A stretch of DNA of 64,000 nt from NCBI RefSeq assembly GCF_018691265.1, contig NW_024881330.1:21100886-21164885 (forward strand), read 5' to 3'. Position 1 is the first letter of the stretch. Every line of letters starts with the position of its first letter. The DNA comes from Tyto alba. Taxonomy: Eukaryota > Chordata > Aves > Strigiformes > Tytonidae. Shown in pieces: positions 10,855-23,054 of this stretch. Position numbers and translations under genes: made by a program. The notes under the pieces are model-generated. The model saw nothing but the letters and a program-made list of their open reading frames with translations. It made no database searches and was not told where the DNA came from.

Positions 10855-13800
10855 CTATAGAAAAGACAAGTAAAATATAAAATAAAGTGACCATTACACC
10901 CTTCAGGAAGTATACTGGAAAATCACTTGCACAAAAGGTACAAACACACTAAGAACAACTAATTTTCTTCTGATGGGATGGTATCAGTTACCCTGAAAAT
11001 ACTTGAACTGGTTCAGAACTTCTTTCCTTGAACTGTTAGAGAATATTCTCAGACTTCTGCTCTGTTTTGGAGAGCCACAGTATCTTCATGCATTCAGGAG
11101 AGATGAAGGGCAAGGAAGAACAAGGGAAAGGATAAAAATAGACTGGTCTTATTCTAAATGAAAAGGTCTTAGAAATTACAGTTTTAACTAAAGGAGACAT
11201 AATGTTCCCCATACACAATCACTGGAAATTTTGAATGGACAGAAAGCACATCAAGGTCAAGAGGCTCAAGGCTGTAATGTGGCCTGAGGTACAGCCCTCA
11301 AAGACAGAGTGCCTGAAAGCCACAAAGAGTAGCATTTTGAGCATTACTGATGTTCAGCTCTTTGCCTGCATGAGTTGGCTGTAATGTGGGAACAGGATAC
11401 AGATTGTCAGAAAGGACTGGTAAGTTGCATTCATCGTGAAGGGAGGAGGAAGAGTAAGGAATGGCTTCACCATTTTGTCTTCCACATATAATGGCCATAG
11501 GCAACTACTGCCATAATACAACACCTTTTCCTCATGAAGTCACTACAGCTTTCCCTATCAAGAACAGTACATTCAAAGCCAGCTTACAATCACTGATGAA
11601 ACAAACAAACAAACAAAAAAAACATTTTATGGTATTTTGAAAATTAAAATGCTTGAAAAAGAGATAAGACCAAATTTCTCTATGGCAACAACACAGATTC
11701 TGATTACCCGTTAAACAATAAAAACTGAAAAAATATTGGTAGGGATATTTGGAATCTAAAATGGGTATTTGTTCTGTCTACACAGGCAGACACACACATA
11801 TACCATGCCTTGGTCAGGCAAACCAGGTTCATGGTAGTTGAACAACACAAAACTGTAAGAATATTGTGGCTCAATCTATGGAAAGTCATTCTGTTGTACC
11901 TGGAGGTTCTCACTTCTCCCCTAGCATCAGTGACTACCACAGTTGTGAGCGACATTTGGATTTAACCTACTCTCAGCCTCGGAGGTCAGAAGGGAGCACT
12001 TTAATCAGCGCTTCTTCCTTGTCAGCCACTTTTTCACCTGGAGGCTATATGAAGCTTTAGCTCCTCCACTGCCCTGAGATGATGTTGCATACGCTTCCAC
12101 ATCATGTGACAGAGTCACAGTGGAGCATCTCTATGGTCTTTGCCTTTCAGTTGGGGGTCCATGCTCCAGTGGTGTGGATCTGACACAGTCCCCAGCAGGA
12201 ACAGTAACAGAAGTCGAAGCAAACACAGCATTAGTTTACAGGGCATTTGGAAGAGGAATGTTTTGTTCCTACTGCAGAATCTGTTGCAATTTGTGACAAT
12301 CTGGATAGAAAAATAAAGATTGACAGGATCTGAAAGAGAGCAAGAACTGACTGGTTTATGACTAGGAAGAAGGGGAAGGCCTGAGTTTTAGCCTCTGATC
12401 TAAGATACTTAAAGATTCTTACTGGAAATTCAGCAGGATTTCAGACCTATCTCTTTCAAGGAACACAGACACTTATCTCTAGATTTCAGTAAGACATGGT
12501 CACTCAGAGCTCATGGCTGAAAACCCTCTTGACACTTTAGCCAATGGTATGTCACTAAATGCAAAGAGCTGAAGCAACCCTTTTATACAATGGCTAAGAC
12601 TTCAGAATTTCCCTCTGCTTGGGGATAAATTAATTTTTTATCTTTCAAGAATACCTGTTTTTAATTACTAGGCTGTAAGACACGCTGAGCTGCATTTACC
12701 TGCTCTTGTTGAAGCTGTTCCTACTGTTCCGCTGGTTCACTGAACAGGGAAATATTTGCTAGGCAAGAGACATAAAATGGCAATAGCCCGACATCCAAAG
12801 TTAAGATCTGGAAACACAAAAAGATCTAACCTCTAAATGAAGGGCTAAGTGTTGTCTACATAAGGAAGTTTCTCACTCAGCACTCTTCTAGTCCTGTTGT
12901 GTGAGGTACCAAACTCCTCCAAGGCAACTTGATGCCTTCTAGATTTGTAATTGCTGACCAAGTATCAGAGGAACATTTTTCACTTCACCAAGTCTACAGA
13001 GTAGACTCCCACTCCCCCAGCAGCTTTTACACTGCAGCTGAATAAGGATTTCTTCTGTGAATAAAGCACACATTAGTGTCCTTTAGACTCTATCCATTTA
13101 ACAGGAAGATCAGGAACTCCTGTAGGGCCCTTTCTTCTGTCCAGACACAGCTCTGTACACTAGACAGCAGACACACTCATAACCTGACACTGAAGTCTTT
13201 CTTATTTGTAGGTTTTCTCTGCTACTGAAAGCTCCAATTGCAGAATGTTCTGTAAACTCCTAACTTGTGTTTCTAGCCCTAATTCAAAACAATTTCAAAT
13301 AGCAGACTCAAAGGACCTTCTGGGAGGGAGGTAAAATTCCTGCTGAATTCCCAATTTTGAATCTCAGGAATTTTGTAATCCCACTTTCCATATATCTGGT
13401 ATTACAACTTTAGCAACATAGTTGAAGAAAATACTATCCCCATTTTGTATTTATAAAGAGGGAAAATAATGTTTTTATGAAACAAGAAGTTTTTATGAAA
13501 CAAGTGTCCTGGGAAAAGCACAGAGTTCTGGACCCTGGTCCTTAAGGCCTCCTGCCTAAGAAGCTTACTCTTGAGTCCCAAGATCCTATTTCAGAAGGAC
13601 TTGCTCTCTGATGGTGTGTATTTCTCCGCTGAGCAGGGTAGGTAGAGATTGTAGTCTGGAAGGCTCACGTTTGGCAGATGGAATCCTGAAGTAACTGAAT
13701 CTCTCAGAAACTAAGTATCAGCAGCTTAACTGTGTCTGGATTCCTGAGCACACCTTCACCAGTAAAGAAATGCTGCCCGATGTGTGTATACACACATTAA

Positions 13801-14029
13801 GAGAGAGACAGCATTCAAATGTAGATTAGTAGATAAGAGAAATGACACTGGTTACCTGGGAGAGGTGCTTGGTGTAGAACACAGGTCAGAAACTGTTGAC
13901 ATTTTGATAGTATCTACACCCAATGCTTGTATATATTTGGAGAGACACTGATCCACTGAATGTCTACAGAGGATAATTCTTCAAATAGCTAAATCTAGAA
14001 GATGATACAGGAACATACATGGTACTCAC
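10855..14029 (-). other. ZFPM2: ZFPM2 intron 7
   Basis: A 3.2 kb intron with donor GTGAGT at 14029-14024 and acceptor ...TATAG ending at 10855, phase 1. I see no RNA gene or coding exon in it. It holds a short A-rich tract near 11606-11623 and an 18-base tandem duplication at 13471-13504. Open frames inside it are short and unrecognised. Confidence 0.93.
13471..13504. repeat. 18-base tandem duplication
   Basis: The phrase gtttttatgaaacaag occurs twice exactly, with starts 18 bases apart. It looks like a simple slippage duplication in intron 7. Confidence 0.85.
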
Positions 14030-14254
14030 CACTGTGAGAATTTAGGTGCATTTCCAGAGCTCTTGCATTAGAAAAACTTTTGGTGCACTGTGGAAAGGGA
14101 CAGACACTGGATATCTGCTGAGCACTATCGTCGTTCTCCTCTGACAGCTGAGGCCCTTCTCTTTGCCTCCCACTGCAGTAATACATGAGATGGGCCTGCA
14201 GGTTCCGCTCGCTTCGATACCAAATGCCACAGGATTTGCAAGGGAATATGTCCT
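14030..14254 (-). CDS. ZFPM2: ZFPM2/FOG2 exon 7: GATA-binding CCHC finger 1 and C2H2 finger 2
   Basis: This 225-base exon encodes 75 codons. It starts after acceptor ttgcttgtag (AG at 14256-14255) and ends before donor GTGAGT (14029-14024); both junctions are phase 1. AG completes the lysine begun by the last A of exon 6, giving [11 protein letters not shown], the FOG2 order. With lysine as 1, finger 1 is CCHC-type with ligands C6, C9, H22 and C27; in FOG proteins this class of finger contacts the N-terminal GATA finger. Finger 2 is C2H2 with C52, C57, H70 and H74 and an unusual four-residue CX4C spacing, as in mammalian FOG2. The segment between the fingers is acidic and serine-rich. All ligands are intact. 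Reading frames beyond the exon on either side are intron. Confidence 0.97.
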
Positions 14255-15539
14255 CTACAAGCAAATATAACCAGGTGCAGGTTAGCCAGGGTGCACTCAG
14301 TGCCAACCAATTAACACAGCTGGATTAATTCCCCTCACTTCCCCATTAAATGCATGCTTATTTAATAAAATATTGAAAACAGAGTCACAGGTTTATTAAA
14401 ATGTCACCTGCAGATGAGAGACTGAATGTGGGAGACAGTTGTTTCTTTCAAAAGGAGATTTTAAAAATAGTTACTAAAAAAAAAAAAAAGCTAGAAGTTT
14501 TTGGCATGTAATTATTTAAAAAATGAAATTAAATTAATCATTTGTTGTGAATATGCAGTACTAATTCAAGAACTAAGCTGTATTTCCAATACACCACTAC
14601 TCAATATGTGACATCTTTCAACTGCTTTTTCTTCTGTGTGCACAAGTTTTTCTAGCATTGAGCCTTGGCATTTTTGAGGGGCAACTGCAGATCATTCTGA
14701 AGAATGTATATTTTCAGAATGCTTATGCAGTTATTACTGTAAAATCCTGTTTCTCTGATATCCAGGAGGCCAGACTAGATTACATTTCCTTAAGATTATA
14801 CGGTGTTGAATGTAATATCCTAAGCATCATGTTTATTTCCTGGGTTCCTGTTATTATTAATATTAGAAGTTAAATTTCTAATGTACATTTGCCCTCTTGT
14901 TTTGTTAAGTTACCACTGTTCCACTTTTCACTATGCAAAAGGGATATTTGCTAAGAATAATGCAATTTTTCATTGTCTTGTATCCCAAAGTGTCAGCACC
15001 CTCTCTGAGGGGAAGGCAATGCAGAGGTTGAACAGAGTGCTTCCCAGCAGCAGAAGGAGTATATATTTTGATCATGTACAGAAGGCTACATACTTTACTC
15101 ATGTGAAGAGTAACAATGAATACTGTGTATTTACACAGAGCAGACAGATATTTGGTTGTTAATAAATATCCTGTCAGAAGGATACATACGCAGTACATGT
15201 TCTGTATTTGTTTCGGACAAAAGACCTGTTTGATCTTTCTGAAAGCTGAACTTGTCATCCTATCAGTAAGAACAAGAAATCCCAGTCCGTTACGGTACAT
15301 CTACACTAGTAAATTAAACAGCAATACAGTCCAGACTAGAGCAGTGGAACTTCTTGTTTGTATTGTGAAATCATGAGAAAGGTCCCTTCCACACTTTTGG
15401 CTTAAGTCAACTAATACCTTCCCCATTCCTGCATACAGTTCAGGAGTTACCACGCGCCTAGGATCATTCCCTGCAACTAGTCTGGACACTTCTCACCTGT
15501 TATTGAGACTAAGAGAGGATAAAACTGTAAGTGCAGCCA

Positions 15540-15660
15540 GACTGTCCCAGCTGACCTCAGGATCAGAGAATGGGCAATTGCAGTCAACATCTTGGTCAAC
15601 ATCAAAACTCCCACTGACTTCAGAATGCAAAAAATTGCTAGCAACTGTAATTAACTTAGT
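15540..15660 (-). repeat. Possible ancient amniote interspersed repeat
   Basis: The minus strand carries 'gaagtcagtgggagttttg', close to a phrase that recurs in old amniote SINE-like repeats (gacttcaatgggagttttg). The flanks are too diverged to name a family. The assignment is from memory of consensus phrases, not a search. Confidence 0.35.
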
Positions 15661-16717
15661 CTTGAAGAATGGCTGGCTGCTCTGAAAATACAGCATGTGT
15701 AGCTGATGATGTGATTCATTATCATTCCTGACAATTTATGTTTAATTCCAAATATTGATGTGTATAGGACAACTGCTCTATTCCAATTCCTTTGGGTGAA
15801 CAAAGTTGAAGACTCCAACCCACTGAAATGGATGAGTCTTTTATTTGTTAAGTATCTACAAACACGGCCAAAATTTACACTGATTAGTTTGCTTCTCTAA
15901 CAGCATTGCTAATGCTTGTCTATTTTTCTGCTCATGAACTTGCAGAAAATATTTTCACCACTACCAGTTTCTATTTTTCCTTTTGCCACTGAATAATTGT
16001 GCATGAGTTAAAGACAGAAACATTTAATGGAACAGTTAGTATTCTAGTATATAACACTATTTAAACATTACTGATACAGCTTGCATCATTTGAAATGTCC
16101 ATCTCATATGAAAGCTAGTATTTCAGCATTTGGGTTTGGCTTCAAACAGTTTAAAAAAGTTGAACTGTAGATGTTTCCACAGAAGAGAAAGTCCAGAAGT
16201 AGTAATAGGAAATTCTGATATAGGCAACATGTCCTATTTGAATTAATTTGACTGCATTCCATCACAGAATTGAATTTTCTGATTATCTTAATGAATTTGA
16301 CTTCCAGCAATCTTTATTTCCTATGGGCTAGATGGCCTGGAAACTCTGTAGCAACAGTTATGAACAGTGAATATGTGACTCCTGTCACGTGCCCTGCAGA
16401 GGAAATGCATTTGAGGAGTTTTGCATGGTGAGAAGATGGAATTTCAGGGAGAACAATGTATAGGGATGGGATCTGAAACTATTACTCCCCTAAAGAGATG
16501 CAAAATAGATATAGGCTACTTGAAGTTAATGTTTTAATTCTTTAAAAGCAGAATATTTTAATTTGTTTCAATGGATAGTTCCCAAATATTTCAATGGATC
16601 AATTCAGGAAATGCAACATTCAAGTTCAAGCTGAATGAGCCAAAGGTGATACTCTAATTTTGATTTATTTCCAATAGAAAATGTTAGAAAACATTAACAC
16701 CCACAGCAATACAATGG

Positions 16718-16738
16718 AAAAAAAAAAAAAAAAAAAAA
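16718..16738. repeat. A21 homopolymer
   Basis: A run of 21 A on the plus strand in intron 6. On the gene strand it is T21. It lies about 1.3 kb downstream of the exon 6 donor and 2.5 kb from the exon 7 acceptor, too far to be that acceptor's pyrimidine tract. Confidence 0.95.
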
Positions 16739-16788
16739 GGAAAACATGGAATGAAATGTGTTACCACAGATATTTTAACTGGTTCTAT

Positions 16789-16818
16789 CTGAAGAGCTTG
16801 GAGCTGAAGAGCTTGGAG
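16789..16818. repeat. 15-base tandem duplication
   Basis: The 15-mer ctgaagagcttggag is present twice head to tail without mismatch. Confidence 0.9.
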
Positions 16819-17036
16819 ACGGTGCGACTGTTCAAGACACAGTGTTATTTGGTGTGATCCTGAGTGGCTGATCATGTGCTTGCATGTACATTCATACCTG
16901 AAATACTGTATCCATACTGTATTCAGTACTTTGCTATATCTAATTACAGTACTTACAAACCACAGGAAGCACAGGGAAGTGCTCCAACATGGGGTCTAAA
17001 TGGACAGGATTACAAAGTGCTGAATGCTAAGGATAT

Positions 17037-17070
17037 GCAAAAGGTCTAAGTGTTGCAAAAGGTCTAAGTG
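17037..17070. repeat. 18-base tandem duplication
   Basis: The phrase gcaaaaggtctaagtg occurs twice exactly, with starts 18 bases apart. Confidence 0.9.
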
Positions 17071-17830
17071 ATGACTGGTGAGGGTCATGGTAACAGCTAA
17101 CGTATCTGAAAAGTACTTAGAAAGGAGGACGAGGAATAAGGCTGTATAAAGGTAAAAAGCGGCAATAAGAAAAGAAATTTAATTCAAGCTGAATTGTCCC
17201 ACTTCAGGAACTGACTTACCACATACTCATATTCCTCCTCTCTAGGGACAGCACTTAATTATATGTTGTATTTTGTCCATGATAGGGTTTACTGATGTCC
17301 AGAGGATGTAAAAATATTCTTGAGTAGCCACATTGAGTGGAGATACTACAATGAATCAGGGCTGCCACAGGGAATGATCTCCGTTGCATTCTGAAACAGT
17401 CACTGAAGAGATGAGTTCTTTCCTTCCACGGAGTATCATGAATTATTACCAGAAGCTGCAGATGTAAGCAACAAGCTTACCTGAGCAGCAGAGAGGCTGG
17501 ACTTTGTGAGCTAACAGGCCTACCTTATCTACTTTTTAAACAGTTTCTGATCCTACTGCCTCTGGAGCAGATCACAGAACCTCCATGTGAAGGCAGGTCA
17601 GATACTCTTGGGTGAGGCTCTTTCAGAGCCCAGACACCAAACTGCTTTTCTTCCTCCTTTTATGTCTGCGAGTTCATCTGAGATGATGGGGGAACAAAAG
17701 CAGGCTTTGAGCTGTGGGTTTTAAATTGTGTGGTTTCTGTGGTCTTGAATTCACTATCACTGTATTAGCTCTTCATATGTGCCTTAAAGTACTGCTGTTT
17801 TAAAAAAACACCAGAGAATAGTATTCATCA

Positions 17831-18073
<243 letters not shown>

Positions 18074-20005
18074 TTAACTATATCAGATTCCAGAACTTAA
18101 AACAGCTGTGCCGTATCTTCACACTATCTTTTTTTAAATTTCAATGCCTTGTTCAAGGTAAAGAGGCAAATAATTTTTACTTTTACTGTCTTCCTTCTAT
18201 CAATACAGGAATTGTCAATGTATAACAATTTGGGAATACTTTTTCTAACTATTTGCAGCATGAATATTCATTTTAATTTTTCATTTTGTTTCCTAAAAAG
18301 GCAGCTTTATGAAAATTAAGATATAGGTGAAAATGTTTTATATGGCACTTTTCTCATCATTACTTTTCACCAAACTACCTATATATTTTTTTCATAACTC
18401 CAAGCTTGTTTTATTCTGAATACCAAATCACAGCACAGTAACACCAAACAGCTGCAAGAAAGAAATCAGATTTCCTCTTAAGGGCGTTCTTCTCCTCCCT
18501 TATGTTTGCCACCCTCTTTCTCTAAAAAATCTTCCCTTATGTAATATTCTTTGTAACATGACTGCTTTATCTCTGCTTACACTGACTGAACTTCCTGAAA
18601 AGAAGATATGCCAAAGATCTGTTTCATAAAGGCTTATTCAAATAAAGGTTTGTTTAAAGGGGGGGGAGGTGGAAGAACTTTCATCAAACAGTAAGATACA
18701 CTATAGCTCTGTGCTGCAAATGTCACGTGTAGTGCATTAAAAAGAAAATTAACTATGCGAGTACATCTACTAATGTATTTGAATGCGATAGTGAATGCTC
18801 ATTTATTTAACATGTTTAGACAGGCAAAGCACTTATATTGTGTTATCTACACTCTCAGGCCTAGATACATATCCAATACAGTTATGCCTGAAATAATGTT
18901 GCATACTTTACGTTATAAAGCTTTTTTTTCCTCAGGTTTTGTATATATAGAAAAAGCTATATGTTGTATTCATTAGGCAAGCAAAAACTGTACTCGTTTT
19001 GATAAGTAATATTGCTGTGTTTATCTTTCGGCATAACTGCCTTTTCAACTGCACTTCATTTTTTTCCCCTCAAAGAGATTATAGTTTTAAAACAACTTGT
19101 TGCAAAAATCTGGTAGAAGAGATAACAACAGTGTATGATATGCCACAGCTAAATGGAAGAATTAGGACATTGTTTTAGAGAAATCTTGGACAATTAATTA
19201 AACCAGTCTATTAGCTTTCAAAGATGAGCAAACAAAACAGCATCAGTGACAATGTGTTTCACTGGAAAAATAAAGCTAAGCTTCCAGACCTCAAAGTGGT
19301 GTAAAAGTTTCAAAGCAGGAAAGTGTCTTTGTATTTACCCTTCAGTAATACATCACTTGAAGGTGGCTCCAAAGTTTACAAACAACTTACTGTGATGGGA
19401 CCAAAGCATACTAAGGTTTACTACCCTCCAAAATTACAGCATTAAATGGTGCTAATCTGAGTAATTTCCTCTGGAGAATAAGGAGATGAAATGTGAAGAC
19501 AGTGCCATACATGTCTACAAATGCAGAATCCTAATGCCCAAACCAAGCAGGAATTCAAATGTTTGAAGAGCACAGTCTGACTTATTGTCTGATACAAGTC
19601 AGGAGTAAATATTCAGTAGTCTTCAAAGTTAAACTGGTATAAAACCTGTTCAAGAGAAAACCAGGCTAAATTTGTAAATTCTACTTAATTAGTCTCGTAG
19701 ATAAAAATACATGATATACACACTGCAATCTGAGAATCTGAAACTGGGTACTCTCACCGCAAACACCACACAGTTCATTTTCTAGCTGGAACGGGGCTTC
19801 TACTATTAACATACATTTCTACTTTATTTATATACAGAAGGTGTAATAATCAACCAACATGTTCTAGTATATTTTAATACAGAATAAGAGCTCTTCTTAG
19901 ACTGTATTATTCCCTGGATTTCTTAATAAAATGAGTCACTGCAGAAGAACCAACTGAGACTTTCTCTATCCCAGCAAACATCTTGACATGCTATACCCTT
20001 GGGGG

Positions 20006-20031
20006 AAAAAAAAAAAAAAAAAAAAAAAAAA
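20006..20031. repeat. A26 homopolymer
   Basis: A run of 26 A preceded by five G. No target-site duplication or retroposed body is visible on its 5' side, so I do not call it a retrogene tail. Confidence 0.95.
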
Positions 20032-20089
20032 GAAAGTGTAGTTGATTACTGGGTCTCCAGCTGCAATCAGTCTGGATCAGCTAAAAGGC

Positions 20090-20133
20090 TGACTCAGTCT
20101 CCTGGTGTTAGAGCTCCTCAGGGTGTTGACTCA
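20090..20133. promoter_or_regulatory. Candidate enhancer core with two AP-1 sites
   Basis: Two perfect TGACTCA heptamers lie at 20090-20096 and 20127-20133, 37 bases apart. They sit in a block (about 20040-20260) clearly richer in G+C than the surrounding intron. TGTCA/TGACA elements of the TALE type follow at about 20213 and 20250. Function is inferred from motifs only. Confidence 0.35.
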
Positions 20134-23038
20134 TGTCCAGCAGCAGATTAAACTCGGACAGCTGAAGCGAGCAGTGACCTCGGCCGCCTGCTCCACCCAG
20201 CTCCTGGCTGGCTGTCACACCTACGGCAGGCACCGCCAAGCGGGGTATGTGACAGCTCTGGAAGCACAACAATCTCTGCCTTAGTTTATTAAAGGAAATC
20301 AGAACTACATAAATTTGATCCACTCCCCTATTTGAATACAAACCTTCAGCCCAGCAGGATTCAGATCGAAGAACTACACTGTTATTTTGTTTTCTTTCAT
20401 CCCACTCTATAGAAAATGAGGTGTTTAATTGTTCATGACATATATGTCCATGTTTTCATCAGTACCTGATATTGTGTCAAGTTAGATACCCAGATGAATT
20501 CCCAAATGATGCATTCTCCCAGCTACTTGTAATGCAGCATCCCACCTCTACAGCAAGTCACCCACAGGGACAGGACACCGTACAGTCCCCTCTTGTCCCC
20601 TTTGATGCTTGGTTGCACAGGGTAAGGTAATAGCTGCTGTTTTGAAAGATCCAAACAACTTTATTCCCCTAAATGCAGTGAATGCAGATATGCTGGCCTT
20701 CATGCACAGTGGGGAAACAGTGGAACAGAAGTCTTGTTGAGCCTTCTACTGCGCAGCCAGGGAAATGGCATGCAGAGAACCTGGCTGTGGCTTCCAAATT
20801 TAATAGGAAGTTACAATCATGGCTACCATATGAATTATTATGCTGTCTAGACACGCTTGTCAAGAATAAGGGCTTCCTTACAGGTGGTGGTTACAAAACA
20901 GGAAAAAAGTTCTTGCTTCCCACAAACATTTATACAAGCTAAGACACAACTGACATATGCACAGTAATTTCTCAGGAGCACAACATCTTTTCATAAAGCA
21001 AAGTGCAGTGTTAACAACCAGTTTTAAAAAGCATAATAAGGATGTCTTTGCCAAGTTCTGGTGACAATGGAGAAGGAGATAGGAAGATGTTTGCCTGAAA
21101 TATTTGCAAAGACATGACAATTTCATAAGGAAACATACAGGCCTGTTACTTATATGCGATGAAGTTCTGACTAAGCTGGCTAGAAATTTTTTAACCAACT
21201 GTTCCTTTTGTCAGAAAAAGCTTGCAGGGATGAAATGGTTCTGACAAAGCTTTACCAGGCCAAGTTTCTCAATCCTATGACAGACACAGTTATCAGAAGA
21301 AAATAAAGAAGAACGTCCACATGAGCTCTAACAGAGATGAGTGACTGACAGTGCCTCAGAAATGAAGTCCTGGTTATATTACTCAGTCAGAAGACAAGAC
21401 AATGGTAGACTGGTGATTTTGGCCCTCTTCTCGCCCATAATGAGTACGCTGGTCATCCATTTATATTGAAAAGGGTCTTACTGGTTTTACATGGTGGGGT
21501 AAGAAAAGTCTTACTCTTGTTCTAGCACAGAAGGGAAGTTTTTGAAATACCAGAAGGTTTTGTAACATTGGAAAGCTGTTTTTTCTACAAGTCTAGTTCT
21601 GGCTCTCTGAAATAAAAAATAAGCTTCTTGACCCTGCAATACGTTGTTTTATATCTATGGTTAAACCAAAGAAATTTATGTGAAGTATAGAATACATACA
21701 TGTCAAGCAGAAGAAGATAATGACAATATCTGTAAACACTATGTACTTATTTGAACTATTTTTTCTAGTTCACATTGCAAGGAATTAGAAATGCTCATTT
21801 AATCATTGAAAGTTGGGAAAGTTAAAGAATATCATGTTGTGCAAAATTACATTCCAACTGCATTGGCATGAGTTCTTTATCAAATGACATCAGGCACTGA
21901 AGCAGCTATATGATAGCTTTGGAGTTTCCACCAAACGGAAAGGTTATTTCAGGATATTCTTCTTTGTCTGCATCTTTCACTGCAAATATTTCTGCTGCTT
22001 GAAAAAAACCCAACACCCTTAAATAAATGAAAAAAAAAAACCAAACAACCAACAAACCAACTTTCTACGCAAAGGAAAAAGTAAGGTCCTGATGTCCCTG
22101 AAAAACTGTGGACTTACTGTTCTTTGTAATGTTTATGATCAAGATTCTTGTGCAAACAGATCTGGTTCCTAACAGGAAGCTTATAAATCATACTCATAAT
22201 TGCTGTCAAAACTGCAGTGGAGTGTACTGCAAGTTTTGATAATAAAGAATAGAGTCACAGTTCAAACTTGATTACATTTTGGAAATTCATGCTGCTCTTA
22301 CAAGAATCAGTGGTCTTAAATATCTTCTTCTCCTGCCAAATTTTTCACTTGCACTTTTTATTATTTATGAAATCAGTGCCTGCACAATGTCATTCAGACC
22401 TCTGCTGATAAACTCTAATTAAGATTAAGACAAGCCTTTTGGAAAGGATCCCATCATTAGCAAACATGATAAACACAAAAATACTCCCTACTTGTCAACC
22501 AGGAGCAATTCAGTAACCTAACAGTATTATCTGTTGCTAGGCTACAGAGCTGACAAAGCTTCAATTATATTGTATGGCCATACCTATAGAATACTGTATA
22601 AGCAAAATGTATCTAATATAAAAGCATTTAACTTCATCCATGCTATCTGTAATTCATGGCTTCTTTCAATGGAAAAAATCAGGTTAATAATTACATAGCA
22701 CGCTGGAAAAATCTTAGCGATGTGTCATGTTTGCGCAATTTTTTCTAATTTATCTCTATGATTGATAGACATTTGCTTTGCAAAAATAATAAAATGCAAG
22801 CAATGGAATGCTGTAAACCACAAGCGCAACTACATCTGGGCTCATCAAGATATGGAACAACACTTAGTATAAAAAATATATAGTAAATTGAACCAATTAA
22901 ATCATATTTAGATGCAGTAATACTCTATCTTCTGTATTCAGAATAAGGAGCACTGCAGTGATAGATATGCATGTTCATGCAAAAGTTTATTTTATGTAGG
23001 ACAGACAACTAAAATACAAGGGAAACTTGCTTTTTTTT

Positions 23039-23054
23039 GTTGTTGTTGTTGTTT
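23039..23054. repeat. (GTT)n microsatellite
   Basis: About five GTT units follow a T8 run. Confidence 0.9.

Noticed and set aside
10855..10894. N-terminal extension of the large FOG2 frame (13 codons starting at an ATG at 10894)
   Set aside because: It lies upstream of a good acceptor, is rich in intron-like T tract, and the split glycine joins exactly to exon 7; it is intronic read-through.
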